From: Flaccisagitta enflata
Taxonomy: Eukaryota > Chaetognatha > Sagittoidea > Aphragmophora
Length of the DNA stretch: 64,000 bases
Direction: 5' to 3'
Assembly (NCBI GenBank): GCA_965153355.1
Contig: OZ231126.1
Span: 65,534,001 to 65,598,000, forward strand
Part shown: positions 22,674-32,597 of the stretch, in pieces
Position numbering within the stretch: the stretch's first letter is position 1
Layout: the number at the start of each line of letters is the position of its first letter
The notes under the pieces: model-generated
The model's database searches: none
What the model was told of the DNA's origin: nothing
Seen by the model: the letters and a program-made list of their open reading frames with translations, nothing else
Program-made: the position numbers and the translations under genes

Positions 22674-23690
22674 GCAATTCCTATAGAAAAAGTGCATTTC
22701 AGCAAAATGGATATTCACTTCAGAGAGCTCAAGCTCCTAAACTGGTAAAGATAGAGACAAGACATTATCTTTCCCAGATTCCAAATCCCAATTTTTTAGC
22801 TATTTGCATTTTGGGTACCCTTTAGGCCCCTTTTGCTATATGAATACCTTAGCAATCGCCAAGATATTTATCAGAAAAGCTCGACAATATTCTTATAATA
22901 AATTTTAGGTGGTTGTTAGAATTAAAATGGAGAAAATTCTCAATTTGTATAGAATTTTCCGGTTTTTGGACATTCAGGGCCCCCTACTGGATACTTTTGG
23001 GCCCCCTACTGGGGACTTTTGGGCCCCTCACTACAAGCATTGAATTAGTTATACCTCTTCATCAAATCATATTTCAAATCAAATCACATGCATTTGATCC
23101 CTATCTTTTATCAATGAAAATTTGTAAATTTTTAAGATGTGCAGGATTTTTGGGGTATTTGGGACCTTACGTTGGGTACCCCCCCCCCAGGGCCCTTTTT
23201 GCCAACTGCATCCCTTTTCTTTTACAAAGTTACTAGATAGGTCAAATGATGTTGAGAATAAGTTTGTCAAGTAATTCAAGTAAGATTTGAATGGAAAAAT
23301 TACCAGATTTTGTTGCAATTTTACCATTTTGGGACATTTGGGGTTCCCGCAAGGGCCCCCTAGGGGCCCCTTAGGGCCCCTCATCCCAGGTTTATAGTTA
23401 AAGGAAATCTACTTCATATCATCTTTCAAATAAAACCAATCCCAGGGGTTTTACACACTTCTACAAGAAGTTATAAAGGAAAGAAGCTAAAATGTGTCAA
23501 ATTGAGAGACTTGAAAACCGAGAAGAAAATGGGGGTAATACCCCTGACAGATATAGAGCCCGTGCTACCTGGAATTCCATAAAAATGCACATTTATGGGT
23601 TCCTTCAGTCAACCAAAGGGCTAAAGTTGCCATTTCACTTCGAGGATGGAGGGTATGAGATTGATAGTGCCACTCTAACAGGAAGGGGAG

Positions 23691-24700
23691 ATGAGTAAGA
23701 TTAGCAGAGCCTGTAAAAGTAAGAGTAGGGGAGGGTGGGGAAAATCGGGCCAGGGGCAAATCGGGCCACTTGTGTAATGTGTATATTAATGTCACTTCTG
23801 AAATGACTATTGGGATAAAAGTAGTGATGATCCTGCCATGAGTTGCACCAGTCAATGGGGTTGTCAGGATGTTTCTTCAGAACTGCTGCTGCAACAGCAG
23901 CATCGGCATAACTTCATTCCAGACCTATACTGACACAATTACTGATAGGTTGTGATAAACTTTATCACAACTGCAACAATTTTTTTTTTTAGTGACCTAT
24001 TGGTATTGGATATTGTGATTAGTTCCAATACCTTACATATCACATGAATCTTTGATACCTATTTGCTAGTCTTGCTGTTTGAAAAGATGATCAAAACGTG
24101 GGGCAAATCGGGCCACCGGGAAATTCCTTCAATTTCTTTGTTAGCAGATATTTAATGGCTGTAAAATGCGACATTTCTGGCCCAGAAAAAAATTCTCTTT
24201 TTTCAGTTAATATCGAACGAATTTTGCAATTATGTAATCAAATCAAACCCCAACTTTGTCGGTAAACCGATCAAAATGGGCTAACTGGAAGGCCTACGAC
24301 CCTAACTGTCACGCTGAGAATCTACAGAACCAGGAAATGAGATGACAAAATCGTATATTCTCATGTGGAAACGTAGAAACTGACAGTAAAGCAAAAGAGA
24401 AAGGGAAACATATCATGAGTAATGTACCTAATGCCAAGAAGCCAAATGAATAATATGACGAAAATAGGGTCAATGATAGAAATAATGACCAGAATAATGA
24501 GGGAAATAGGGTCCAATAACCGTAATGAGTAACCAATAATCAGAATAATGACCCAAATAATGAAGGAAATATGGTATGAATAATAGTAATAGATACCTCT
24601 GTCAGCGTGTAGTTAACCCGTGGACCGACTCTAATTATTAGGTTCCGAAAAGAGGAGGTACGATCGTGAATAGAGCCAGACCGGGAATGAACCAGAGAAG
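23691..24700. other. no supported gene
   Basis: Contains three copies of an AAATCGGGCCA motif (23738-23768, 24103-24116) and, at 24460-24590, degenerate AATAATGACC/AATAATGAGGGAAATA repeats. Minus-strand open frames here are low-complexity. Confidence 0.4.
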
Positions 24701-24711
24701 GAAAAAGGGAG

Positions 24712-24812
24712 GAACGCGACGCGTCGCGACGTCGCGCCGCTTCCGACGCGACGGTGGCGACCAATCAGAAATCGTCTAATCTCGCGACACTCGATCTAGC
24801 CAATAAGAACGT
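24712..24812. promoter_or_regulatory. CpG-dense patch with two CCAAT boxes
   Basis: GACGCGTCGCGACGTCGCGC stands out from AT-rich surroundings and is followed by two strong NF-Y-type sites, ACCAATCAG (CCAAT at 24761) and GCCAATAAG (CCAAT at 24800), 39 bp apart. It could be a promoter for a minus-strand transcript toward 25.5 kb or for an unseen plus-strand one. No start site can be assigned. Confidence 0.3.
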
Positions 24813-25471
24813 GCCACGAACTGTCTAGACGTCTGGACGCTGGAAAGAAAAAGCCGGTAAACGGGTCTCTATGAGCCCTGAATATGGTCGGTAGATATGG
24901 TGCCCGTGATAAATTGAATGGATCCATGAAAGACGAATAAAGCAGAACGGATCGAATAAATGAGGCAATAAACGCTATCTAAATATGAATAGATCCAGAT
25001 AAAGGATACCGGTTCTGAGGAAATGAGCTAGGCTTCTTGACACCCCCCCCGTTTTTGAACGGAAGGTAAGATTTCAAAGAAATACGCAAATTTCGAGAAA
25101 AACTATAAATAGTCAATAGAAGTTTAGCTCATTTCTGAAGAAATAATTCAGTAATAACGAAAACGTGTGAGAGATGGGCAGAGATAGCGATTTTCCAATT
25201 AGTAAAGAAAGAGTATATCTATAATACGCCAGCGTCCAGGTGGTCAATTATCCCATATAGTAAATATACTTTCTTCATTGTTAATTCTCCTGTAACAATC
25301 GTTTCCCCCAGTAATTATCACCGCCAAAAACAATGTATTGTTTTAAGCAGTAATGTATACTAAGAGAAAGAATCGTCACATGGGATCATAACAATTACTG
25401 AATGTAACATTACCAATTGGTGTAATTGAGAAGCTAAAGAAAACAAAAAACAATTCAATTTACCAACTTAC

Positions 25472-25525
25472 CTTTGATATAGTTACAGCAGCTCTAGATG
25501 ATAACCAGTCATCCTGCATGATCAT
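25472..25525 (-). CDS. possible first coding exon of the dsRBD gene
   Basis: The frame starts ATG ATC ATG at 25525 and encodes MIMQDDWLSSRAAVTISK, ending AAG|GTAAGT (donor at 25466-25471). The frame is also open upstream of the ATG. The intron phase (0) matches the phase-0 acceptor of the dsRBD exon at 18090, and no better start is visible between. Linking the two is inference: the intron would be about 7.4 kb, far longer than the 35-60 nt introns at 3.7-4.1 kb. Confidence 0.35.
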
Positions 25526-26215
25526 GCTCCTCGAAGGCGGTGGTCCGTCCTCAAGAGCAAAATCAAACAGGATGAATTACCACCCCGAGACGCTGTATCA
25601 ATAGTACACGAAAGATTCAAAAGAGAAATTACCATTGAGTAATTAGCATGATCTTATTTGTCAGACAAGTCATCATTTTCATGATTGTCGTTATACAAAA
25701 TGAGTACAATTAATGCACTGTCATCCTGTGTAACTGTTATCATTCGAATTCATTTGTTGTCTAACAAATTCTATCATTCCAACTGACTCTCTATTTATGT
25801 TTACACTGTTTACTGTATTAATGTGTTGTTTTAATACAAATGTATGAGAACAAATCTTGATTGTTTTTGTGATGAAGCGACGTTTTGAGTATTCCGTTTT
25901 ATTCGTGCGCAATTACATACAGTATCTATTCTAGTTGTTTCAGTCGTGAATAGTCGTCTTCGTATGCGCAAAACATCACAAAGGAGGGGGGTGGGGGTGA
26001 CTTTCGACTTGATCTGGATCGTGAAGTTGAGCATTGATCAATTGAGCGCGTTATCTAGAAGTCCCATTGTGCTGTAGTCAGTTTTGTTAAGTACGCGCAA
26101 GGCAAGGAATTCGTTCTTTACTTGTTCTGGGAGGTGACGTCGATGGGGAAGGGGAGGGGGGGAAGCGAAGCGATGCGGCTCAAATGCCGCGAAGTCGAAC
26201 CGTTCGTAATGATGA
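25526..26215. other. no supported gene
   Basis: AT-rich, apparently unique DNA. Minus-strand open frames at 25721-26034 use non-ATG starts and lack support. Confidence 0.4.
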
Positions 26216-26221
26216 ATGAAC

Positions 26222-26735
26222 CGCTTGGTCGTAAATCCGATGGAAGACCCGCCTGGTCAAAATTTTCCGATGATAGACCCGCCTGGTCATGATTCCGTTG
26301 ATGAGAGACCCGCCTGGTCATGAGTCCGGTGATGAGAGAGACCCGCCTGGTCATGAGTCCGGTGATGAAAGACCCGCCTGGTCATGAGTCCGTTGATGAG
26401 AGACCCGCCTGGTCATGAGTCCGGTGATGAAAGACCCGCCTGGTCATGAGTCCGTTGATGAAAGACCCGCCTGGTCATGAGTCCGTTGATGAAAGACCCG
26501 CCTGGTCATGAGTCCGTTGATGAGAGACCCGCCTGGTCATGAGTCCGGTGATGAAAGACCCGCCTGGTCATGAGTCCGTTGATGAGAGACCCGCCTGGTC
26601 ATGAGTCCGTTGATGAGAGACCCGCCTGGTCATGAGTCCGGTGATGAAAGACCCGCCTGGTCATGAGTCCGGTGATGAAAGACCCGCCTGGTCATGAGTC
26701 CGTTGATGAAAGAGACTCGCCTAGTCATGAGTAAA
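26222..26735 (+). repeat. 31-bp tandem array with hairpin unit
   Basis: About 16 copies of a 31-bp unit containing GACCCGCCTGGTCATGAGTC and CGTTGATGA or CGGTGATGA. Units alternate between GTTGATGAGAG and GGTGATGAAAG types. Each unit contains GACC-CGCCT-GGTC, a 4-bp stem with a 5-nt loop. Edge units (26222-26300, 26720-26735) are diverged. Confidence 0.95.
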
Positions 26736-26887
26736 GGCGATGTTGTACCCAGTCTCGAACTCGATGAGAAAATGTCGTGCCACAGTATCAAAGGTCTGAG
26801 ATGTTACCCCTTGACTACCGTGGCACGGCTGCTTGATGTCTTCATCCAATCATAACCAAGTTCGCCGCGCTTATAGCGATGTGAGAG

Positions 26888-27079
26888 ATGTTCATATGTC
26901 TAAATAGAGTTTCGTCAATTTTCTTTCTCGCTATTAGTCTCTTGTTTTTGGCTGCGATTGTCATGGTGACTTATGGCGCCTCTACACTCGCAACGTGTCG
27001 ACCCGTCGTGAATGAAGAATATCGGCGTTTAATAATTAATAAGTATCTGTCGGTAAAACAAAATGAATACAGAGACTGA
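26888..27079 (+). CDS. 63-aa small membrane or secreted protein candidate
   Basis: ATG-started frame. Residues 8-29 are a continuous hydrophobic segment (SSIFFLAISLLFLAAIVMVTYG) after one Arg, followed by a polar, basic 33-residue tail ending RD. This fits a signal anchor or signal peptide. It lies between the 31-bp array and the minus-strand paralogue cluster, on the opposite strand. No homologue recognised. The Leu/Ile-rich segment could also be chance. Confidence 0.35.
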   Translation: MFICLNRVSSIFFLAISLLFLAAIVMVTYGASTLATCRPVVNEEYRRLIINKYLSVKQNEYRD

Positions 27080-27139
27080 GAACGATTAAAGGAATGATTG
27101 ACGAAATTGTGTGTTTTTGGTGGTAGTGAGTTGTGAAGA

Positions 27140-27185
27140 GGCTCGGTCTGCCAGTTCAGCAAGCGGTCCCTGACAGCCCGTTTCT
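27140..27185 (-). ncRNA. conserved stem-loop element, copy 1
   Basis: On the minus strand, begins GAAACGGGCTGTCAG and ends GGCAGACCGAGCC. TCAG pairs with CTGA around a GGGACCGCTTG loop. It lies 120 bp downstream of the first paralogue's stop. Copy 2 is at 28332-28378. Could be a 3'-UTR element or an independent small RNA. Confidence 0.45.
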
Positions 27186-27304
27186 CTTTAATACAATGAT
27201 CAAAATATCAATTTACAAAAATTAGCGAGAAATATAAACCGATGAATCACGACGAACAACAAGCTGAGTCCACTTTCACGTTCTATGAGGTAGTTATCAC
27301 AGTC

Positions 27305-28126
27305 TCATTCTTTGTGTGGGTTGCCGTCATATTTGGTTGCCTTGTCGAGGAAAAGATGTAGTTTCTTCGATTTTCTCTTTGCCGATCTCTGTTTCTGTTC
27401 ACAGAGTCCGACTTTTCTGTCGATGTGTTGGATTTTCTCTCTCAGTCGTTCGGCTTTTCTCATTATTTTCATCAATTTTCTCGCTTTACGGTTTGCCTTG
27501 AGGATGATGATGATCAGGCGATGTGGGTTTGCCCTGTTGTATCGTATGGTTTGCCAATCTTCGTGGTAGAAATGCATGGCCGAACGTTGGAGGTCGCGGA
27601 AGAGGTTGTAAGGAAATAGTCCCATCTCGGTGACGAATTGGCTTCTCGGTTTTGGGCGGAGATATTCGTTGAAGATCGGCGGACAACCAAGGATGCTTTT
27701 TACGTGATACGCGATGCACGCAGTGTTGCGGTCGATGAGCAGGATCTGGTAGGCGCATGCTCTGGCTAATAGTGCGCTTGGCCAGAGTGCCGCGATGTCC
27801 AGGTCGTGATTGCCGTCCCGTTGTATGCGTACTAGTGATCTCAGACTGAAGTAGAAGAGGTCGTATCCTCCATACGAAAGCTGATTGATGACATAGCAGA
27901 TCATCGGATCTAGTTCTTCCGCAAGGCGCAATTGGTCCAACGGTAAGATGGTGTCGGTATTCTCGACTTCGTCGAACCATTTGAGGATTTGTTCCGCGTT
28001 GATTGGACACTCATCTCGAGGGACACCGTTGGGATCGTAAATGATCGATCCGATGAGGTCTCTTGCCTCTTCTTCCTCCATGTACGCCAGGTCCAGGAAT
28101 CCCTTTTTCATGTACTCGCGTGACAT
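27305..28126 (-). CDS. paralogue-cluster gene 1, 273 aa, unknown function
   Basis: Intronless frame from the ATG at 28126 (MSREYMKKGF…); the longer open frame upstream begins with TTG, so the ATG is preferred. A central helical region (ICYVINQLSYGGYDLFYFSL) aligns with KHFVNRYAKRGLKGALYTMR in gene 3 and HLIDKYFPGGMECFIIALQM in gene 2. A second block, MGLFPYNLFRDL…FYHEDW, matches WGLFPYEILKF…FYHYEW in gene 3. The last ~70 residues are Lys/Arg-rich with coiled-coil character. No signal peptide, membrane segment or known catalytic motif. Unlike genes 2 and 3 it lacks the basic MKxKAKRxTRKE start. Family not recognised; three related copies in a row make a real gene family likely. Confidence 0.7.
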   Translation of the reverse strand: MSREYMKKGFLDLAYMEEEEARDLIGSIIYDPNGVPRDECPINAEQILKWFDEVENTDTILPLDQLRLAEELDPMICYVINQLSYGGYDLFYFSLRSLVRIQRDGNHDLDIAALWPSALLARACAYQILLIDRNTACIAYHVKSILGCPPIFNEYLRPKPRSQFVTEMGLFPYNLFRDLQRSAMHFYHEDWQTIRYNRANPHRLIIIILKANRKARKLMKIMRKAERLREKIQHIDRKVGLCEQKQRSAKRKSKKLHLFLDKATKYDGNPHKE

Positions 28127-28331
28127 TGTAAGTTTTGAAATCGAACGGTTTATGTGACAAGTCTCACTTGTTTGGAAAGTACTGTGAATATGAAGAGCAT
28201 CAAAGGAGTGATGAACTATGATGTCAAACAAATATGAGAATACGACGAACGAATGTGATATATCACGAATATAAAATGATGCTAAATGATTCCATGAATT
28301 GTTGATTAATTAAAATGTGGATGCATGTGGG

Positions 28332-28378
28332 GGTCTCGGTCTGCCTTGGTCAACAAGCGCGCCTTGACAGCCCGTTTC
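28332..28378 (-). ncRNA. conserved stem-loop element, copy 2
   Basis: Minus strand: GAAACGGGCTGTCAAGG … CTTGTTGACC … GGCAGACCGAGAC. GTCAA pairs with TTGAC. Relative to copy 1, one pair changed from G:C to A:T on both sides, keeping the stem. About 200 bp downstream of gene 2. Confidence 0.45.
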
Positions 28379-28574
28379 CGTGCAATAATTTGATAAAATA
28401 AAAATTCAATAAATTTTTTGATGAATTTTTTAATAAATTTTCAAGTAATGACTAATGAACCAAATGAAAATTCGAACAAAAGACGAACGAAATCATGACA
28501 ACTGAAGTCTAAAATAGCAAAATGATCGCTGTTGTAATTGATTGCCCAAAATGGCAATCTTTCGACCGTACTGG

Positions 28575-29525
28575 TTAATCAAAACTGAGACGATGGAGAT
28601 CCTCGATCATCGATTCATACTTTCTAGTGTTTTTTGCCAGTTTCCCTTCGGTTCTCTCCAATTTCTTTTCTAATGCTCGTTTCTCTCTTTTCAGCAAAGT
28701 GATCTTTCTCTCTCTCTTGAGAAATTTATCAAAAATGTCATTCAGAACGAATTTGGTCCACCAGATGATGAATGGGCGTCTCTTATCGTGTCCGTGGTAG
28801 AGGGAGACGAATGAACGGTGGTCTGGAAGACGAAATGCCGGCTGGCAGAATTTTTGCCATTGCTTTAATCGGAGATTTCCCCAAACGTCTACCATGTTGT
28901 CTGGATGGTCGTCGTAATGTTGATGTTCGTAAGTCGAAAATGGTCTTTCCATCGCGATTTTGAAGTTTTTGACGAGATATGCGGCAAGGTTTTCTCGTAG
29001 TTTTGCTTGATACATCACCCCTGACGACATCTCGTTCAGTTTTTCGTCGTCGAACTGCAGGGTGCCTGTCCTCATTTGTAGCGCGATGATGAAGCATTCC
29101 ATGCCGCCGGGGAAGTATTTATCAATGAGGTGGACGAAAATGTCTGGTGCGTTCCTGTAATATTGGAGAAAGGTATCGTAGTTGTGCGGGCAGTATTCCA
29201 TCAGGTGAGTGAAGACCACCGCTCTGACGGCAAGTTGTGAGGTTTTGTCAATCGCGTAATTGTAGAAATGTTTCAGTTCCTCTACGTCGAGGCTTTGGAA
29301 GTCGGATAGAGCCGGGAAGAGAATGAGAGTGCCGTCATCGCGTCTGAATTCGGTGACGATGGAAGGATCGGGTCGTTCGTGATTGGGGCGAGTACCGAAT
29401 AAGTTGACCGTGAACCTATGGCAACGACGTTGTTCACGGTTGTGATCAGATTGTGGTTGTATTCCCTCCGACAAGTCTTTGGCTCTTCTTTCTTTTCTTG
29501 TCATCCTTTTCGCTTTGATTTTCAT
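28575..29525 (-). CDS. paralogue-cluster gene 2, 316 aa, unknown function
   Basis: ATG at 29525, stop at 28575, no introns needed. The very basic N-terminus (MKIKAKRMTRKERRAKDL) matches gene 3's MKSKAKRVTRKEKINLAK and could be a nuclear or nucleolar signal. The middle is helical and shares the LIDKYFPGGMECFIIAL block. A Trp/aromatic block (WGNLRLKQWQKFC…FIIWWTKFVL) is the diverged counterpart of WGLFPY…FYHYEW. The C-terminal 70 residues are a likely coiled coil (LLKREKRALEKKLERTEGKL). Just upstream, GTAAGT and CTCAG lie 23 nt apart, too close for a confident 5'-UTR intron. No known domain. Confidence 0.75.
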   Translation of the reverse strand: MKIKAKRMTRKERRAKDLSEGIQPQSDHNREQRRCHRFTVNLFGTRPNHERPDPSIVTEFRRDDGTLILFPALSDFQSLDVEELKHFYNYAIDKTSQLAVRAVVFTHLMEYCPHNYDTFLQYYRNAPDIFVHLIDKYFPGGMECFIIALQMRTGTLQFDDEKLNEMSSGVMYQAKLRENLAAYLVKNFKIAMERPFSTYEHQHYDDHPDNMVDVWGNLRLKQWQKFCQPAFRLPDHRSFVSLYHGHDKRRPFIIWWTKFVLNDIFDKFLKRERKITLLKREKRALEKKLERTEGKLAKNTRKYESMIEDLHRLSFD

Positions 29526-29733
29526 CTTGGACTGAGTTTGTGTGTTGGACTTACTTCGAATTTTGGACTTGAGTTAAGACAAATGTACCTGAAATAGTTG
29601 ATCAAACAATGTCCATCAAGACAACCATGACGATTATAGAACGTAAATTCCAGCGAATGGGATGGTAGAGATAGTAATGAGGACGGTACAATTCTCAATC
29701 ACTAGTTTTAATCAATTTGGAAAATAAATATGT

Positions 29734-29746
29734 CCGCTTTTTGCGG
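29734..29746. other. small perfect hairpin CCGC-TTTTT-GCGG
   Basis: Lies between genes 2 and 3, where the stem-loop element seen after the other two genes is missing. Its significance is unknown. The surrounding 29526-29937 holds no gene. Confidence 0.4.
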
Positions 29747-29937
29747 GTAAATTAAAACGATGATTATCACGTTAAACTAACCGATGAGTGAAATAAAGGC
29801 AAATCATGATGAAATCAATATGTGTTTGAAAACTAAATGGTAAAACTCGTTCCGGTTATGATAATCATTTTGCTAATTAAGGGTCCAGCTATTCACAACG
29901 CAATGTGCAATAAGTTGTGTACATGCTAACACAAAAT

Positions 29938-30870
29938 TCATTTGAATTTTTTATCCCTGTATACGCGGATTTCGATAGCTTTGGTATTCGTTGCGTCTAG
30001 TTTCTCGACCAGACGTGAGATTCTATCAGATAATTGCAGATGTGCGATCCACAATTTTCGGAGGACGATTGCTCTTTTGCATTGTTTTTTCCAATTCGAG
30101 TAGATCGCATGTTGTAAGATGTTGTAAATGATTTGTGCCATACCGCACTTCCCGGCTTTGAGCATTTGCCACTCATAATGATAGAATGGGAATGGTGGCT
30201 CGAATTTGAATTTCAGTATTTCGTACGGGAATAGACCCCAATAATTAAGATATGGGGAAGCAAGTCCGTCTGGGTGGAGGAAGTCGTAGTTTTCCACGTT
30301 TTCGTCGAGGATGTAAAGGATATTGTAGAGTATGTAGCTCGAAGAGATCGCTACTTGCCATTTGACGCAACCGTATTTTCTTGAATTGCTAATGTCACCG
30401 TCCATGCAGCCAAGTCTGTACCGCATGGTGTAGAGAGCGCCTTTTAGTCCACGTTTAGCGTAGCGGTTTACGAAGTGTTTCAACATCGGAGGTGCCGTTT
30501 CGACTGCGTTTTCATAGTCGTCAATGTCCATGTGAGGGCGCAATTGGATGTCTTTGAGGTAAAGAACGACCTGGTATGCCAGGTAGTTGTTCACCGAAAT
30601 TGGTCCCGAGTGGAAGACGAGGGTGAGGAGCGCGCGAAATTCGTCTACGTTCATTCTCATGACGTCATATTTGGGACGCATGATAGCCATGGTGACGAGG
30701 GCGTCCTGTTCTTGTCGTGCGAATTCGATAAGTCCCAAGCCGCCATAATCAACTAGTTTTTTGCGGATAAAGGATCTTGCCTCTTCTCTTTCTCTAAAGG
30801 ATTTTTCCTCTTTCTTTTTTGCTAAGTTTATTTTTTCTTTTCTGGTTACGCGCTTTGCCTTTGATTTCAT
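29938..30870 (-). CDS. paralogue-cluster gene 3, 310 aa, unknown function
   Basis: ATG at 30870 with CAAA just before it. Intronless. Basic start MKSKAKRVTRKEKINLAKKK followed by a charged helix. The central block LKHFVNRYAKRGLKGALYTM is shared with the other two paralogues. WGLFPYEILKF…FPFYHYEW is shared with gene 1. The C-terminal region is basic and helical (LSDRISRLVEKLD). Aromatic-rich throughout; no signal peptide or enzyme motif. Spacing to gene 2 is about 410 bp, so separate promoters are likely. Divergence between paralogues is high, pointing to an old or fast-evolving family. Confidence 0.75.
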   Translation of the reverse strand: MKSKAKRVTRKEKINLAKKKEEKSFREREEARSFIRKKLVDYGGLGLIEFARQEQDALVTMAIMRPKYDVMRMNVDEFRALLTLVFHSGPISVNNYLAYQVVLYLKDIQLRPHMDIDDYENAVETAPPMLKHFVNRYAKRGLKGALYTMRYRLGCMDGDISNSRKYGCVKWQVAISSSYILYNILYILDENVENYDFLHPDGLASPYLNYWGLFPYEILKFKFEPPFPFYHYEWQMLKAGKCGMAQIIYNILQHAIYSNWKKQCKRAIVLRKLWIAHLQLSDRISRLVEKLDATNTKAIEIRVYRDKKFK

Positions 30871-31247
30871 TTTGTCCCTTCTTTGTTTTCAGAATTATGG
30901 AATAAATGTATCTGTGGAGGAAACGACAATAAATCAATGAATAAATCATCCGACAATGAACGTCTCATCAGTAAAAATGATATGGTTGTAATCAGTGGGT
31001 GAATCATTCGCCAAACAATAAATCCCAAATGGACGAATACCAATGCAATAAGTGTGAAAAGAAAAAAAAATATGTCATCCGAAAAAAAAAAAAATTGGCG
31101 ACCAGAACAAGTCGACTTGTATATGTCAATCAAATCTTCATTAGTCGGCATTTAAATAGAAATATTTTATCAACTGACTCTTAACACCAACTTCACCAAT
31201 TATCAGTCGGTGTTTGACGTTGCGGGGAGGGGGTGCACATCGTCGGA

Positions 31248-31280
31248 NNNNNNNNNNNNNNNNNNNNNNNNNNNNNNNNN
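31248..31280. other. assembly gap (33 N)
   Basis: A run of N lies just where the hairpin end of the next HINE-like element would be expected. The translated frames across it are meaningless. Confidence 1.
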
Positions 31281-31431
31281 TACACTCGCTTTGTCCTTTG
31301 GTCGGTTGGTTGGTTGCTTGGTCGGTCACACTTTACTTTTGACTTCTTTGACTATACTGCTCCTGCCCAAATGCTCTGGTGAGCTCAAATATGGCCCACA
31401 CGTAACTGAGGTATCCGTGTATCCAGCCTTG
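31281..31431 (+). mobile_element. HINE-like element, hairpin lost in gap
   Basis: TACACTCGCTTTGTCC, GGTCGGTTGGTTGG tract, CTGCTCCTGCCC, and the end GGTATCCGTGTATCCAGCCTTG followed by TTTTT. Confidence 0.7.
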
Positions 31432-31442
31432 TTTTTCTTTTT

Positions 31443-31484
31443 GTTTGTTTTCTGTCTGTCTGTCTGTCTGTCTGTCTCTATCTC

Positions 31485-31551
<67 letters not shown>

Positions 31552-31640
31552 CTCTTTCTTTCTTTCTTTCTTTCTTTCATTCTTTCTTTCTGTTTATCTG
31601 TCTCTTTGTCTCTCTATCTTTTTGCCTCTCTTTCTGTCAA
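31443..31640 (+). repeat. (GTCT)n and (CTTT)n microsatellites
   Basis: CTGTCTGTCTGTCTGTC followed by about 25 CTTT units with a few interruptions. Confidence 0.95.
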
Positions 31641-31769
31641 ATATTTTGGGCCAAAATGACCCTAGGGTTATTGAAAGCGGCAAACTGACAGTAGCCCAGT
31701 GCAGTGACCACCGATCCCCACTCTGCCACTCTGACAAGGGAGTCGCAAAACTAAGGTGGCTTTCTGTCT

Positions 31770-31838
31770 GTCATTCTCTCTCTGTCAATCTCTTTGTCTA
31801 TCTGTCTGTCTGTCTGTCTGTCTGTCTACTTCTCTCTT

Positions 31839-31936
<98 letters not shown>

Positions 31937-31960
31937 TTTTTTTTCTCTCTCTCTCTCTTT
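31770..31960 (+). repeat. (GTCT)n then (CT)n microsatellite
   Basis: A compound tract with the same GTCT-then-CT order as at 21188 and 44140. Confidence 0.95.
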
Positions 31961-32063
31961 TTTTCCGTTTTAAAGAAAAAAACAAAGAGTCTTTCTTTTT
32001 TTCATATAGATATCAGCAAAAGTTATTCCTAAGTATGAATACATAGCTTAGAGCGGGATGATG

Positions 32064-32138
32064 GCGTGCCAATGGCGTGCCAATGGCGTGCCAAAGGCGT
32101 GCCAATGGCGCGTGCCAAGCGTGCCAATGGCGCGTGCC
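32064..32138 (+). repeat. ~12-bp tandem repeat TGGCGTGCCAA
   Basis: Seven imperfect copies. Each unit is itself nearly palindromic (TTGGC…GCCAA). Confidence 0.85.
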
Positions 32139-32174
32139 ACTATTAAGCGGAAAAAGCCCTAACATTGCGCCGTG

Positions 32175-32340
<166 letters not shown>

Positions 32341-32502
32341 GTCAATACAAAACTGTCTGTTTACCCGTTCTTCTGTGTCTGTCTGTCTGTCTGTCTTGCT
32401 CGAGGAAGAAACATCTATTCACTACTGGAATGATTGACATGCTGCCATGATGCCCTTAGACGTATTACATTCGTCTCGTGGTATATAAAAATCATCATCA
32501 TC

Positions 32503-32506
<4 letters not shown>

Positions 32507-32592
<86 letters not shown>
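32507..32592 (+). repeat. (CT)n microsatellite
   Basis: About 42 CT units after ATCATCATCATCATC. Confidence 0.97.

Positions 32593-32597
<5 letters not shown>

Larger units (their letters stand above)
21150..23690 (-). repeat. right arm of 5.6-kb inverted duplication
   Basis: Reverse complement of 18105-19925 after removal of two later insertions (21559-21752 and 21813-22673). The shared microsatellite is (GA)~8 in the left arm but (CT)~43 here (21212-21296). Confidence 0.85.

Noticed and set aside
26222-26735. Hammerhead ribozyme array (TCATGAGTCCG and TGATGAAAG look like core pieces)
   Set aside because: The invariant CTGATGA is only approximated as TTGATGA or GTCATGA, and the segments do not pair into three stems with GAAA and a cleavage site.
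26222-26735. CRISPR array
   Set aside because: There are no unique spacers between repeats; the 31-bp units are contiguous and the context is eukaryotic.
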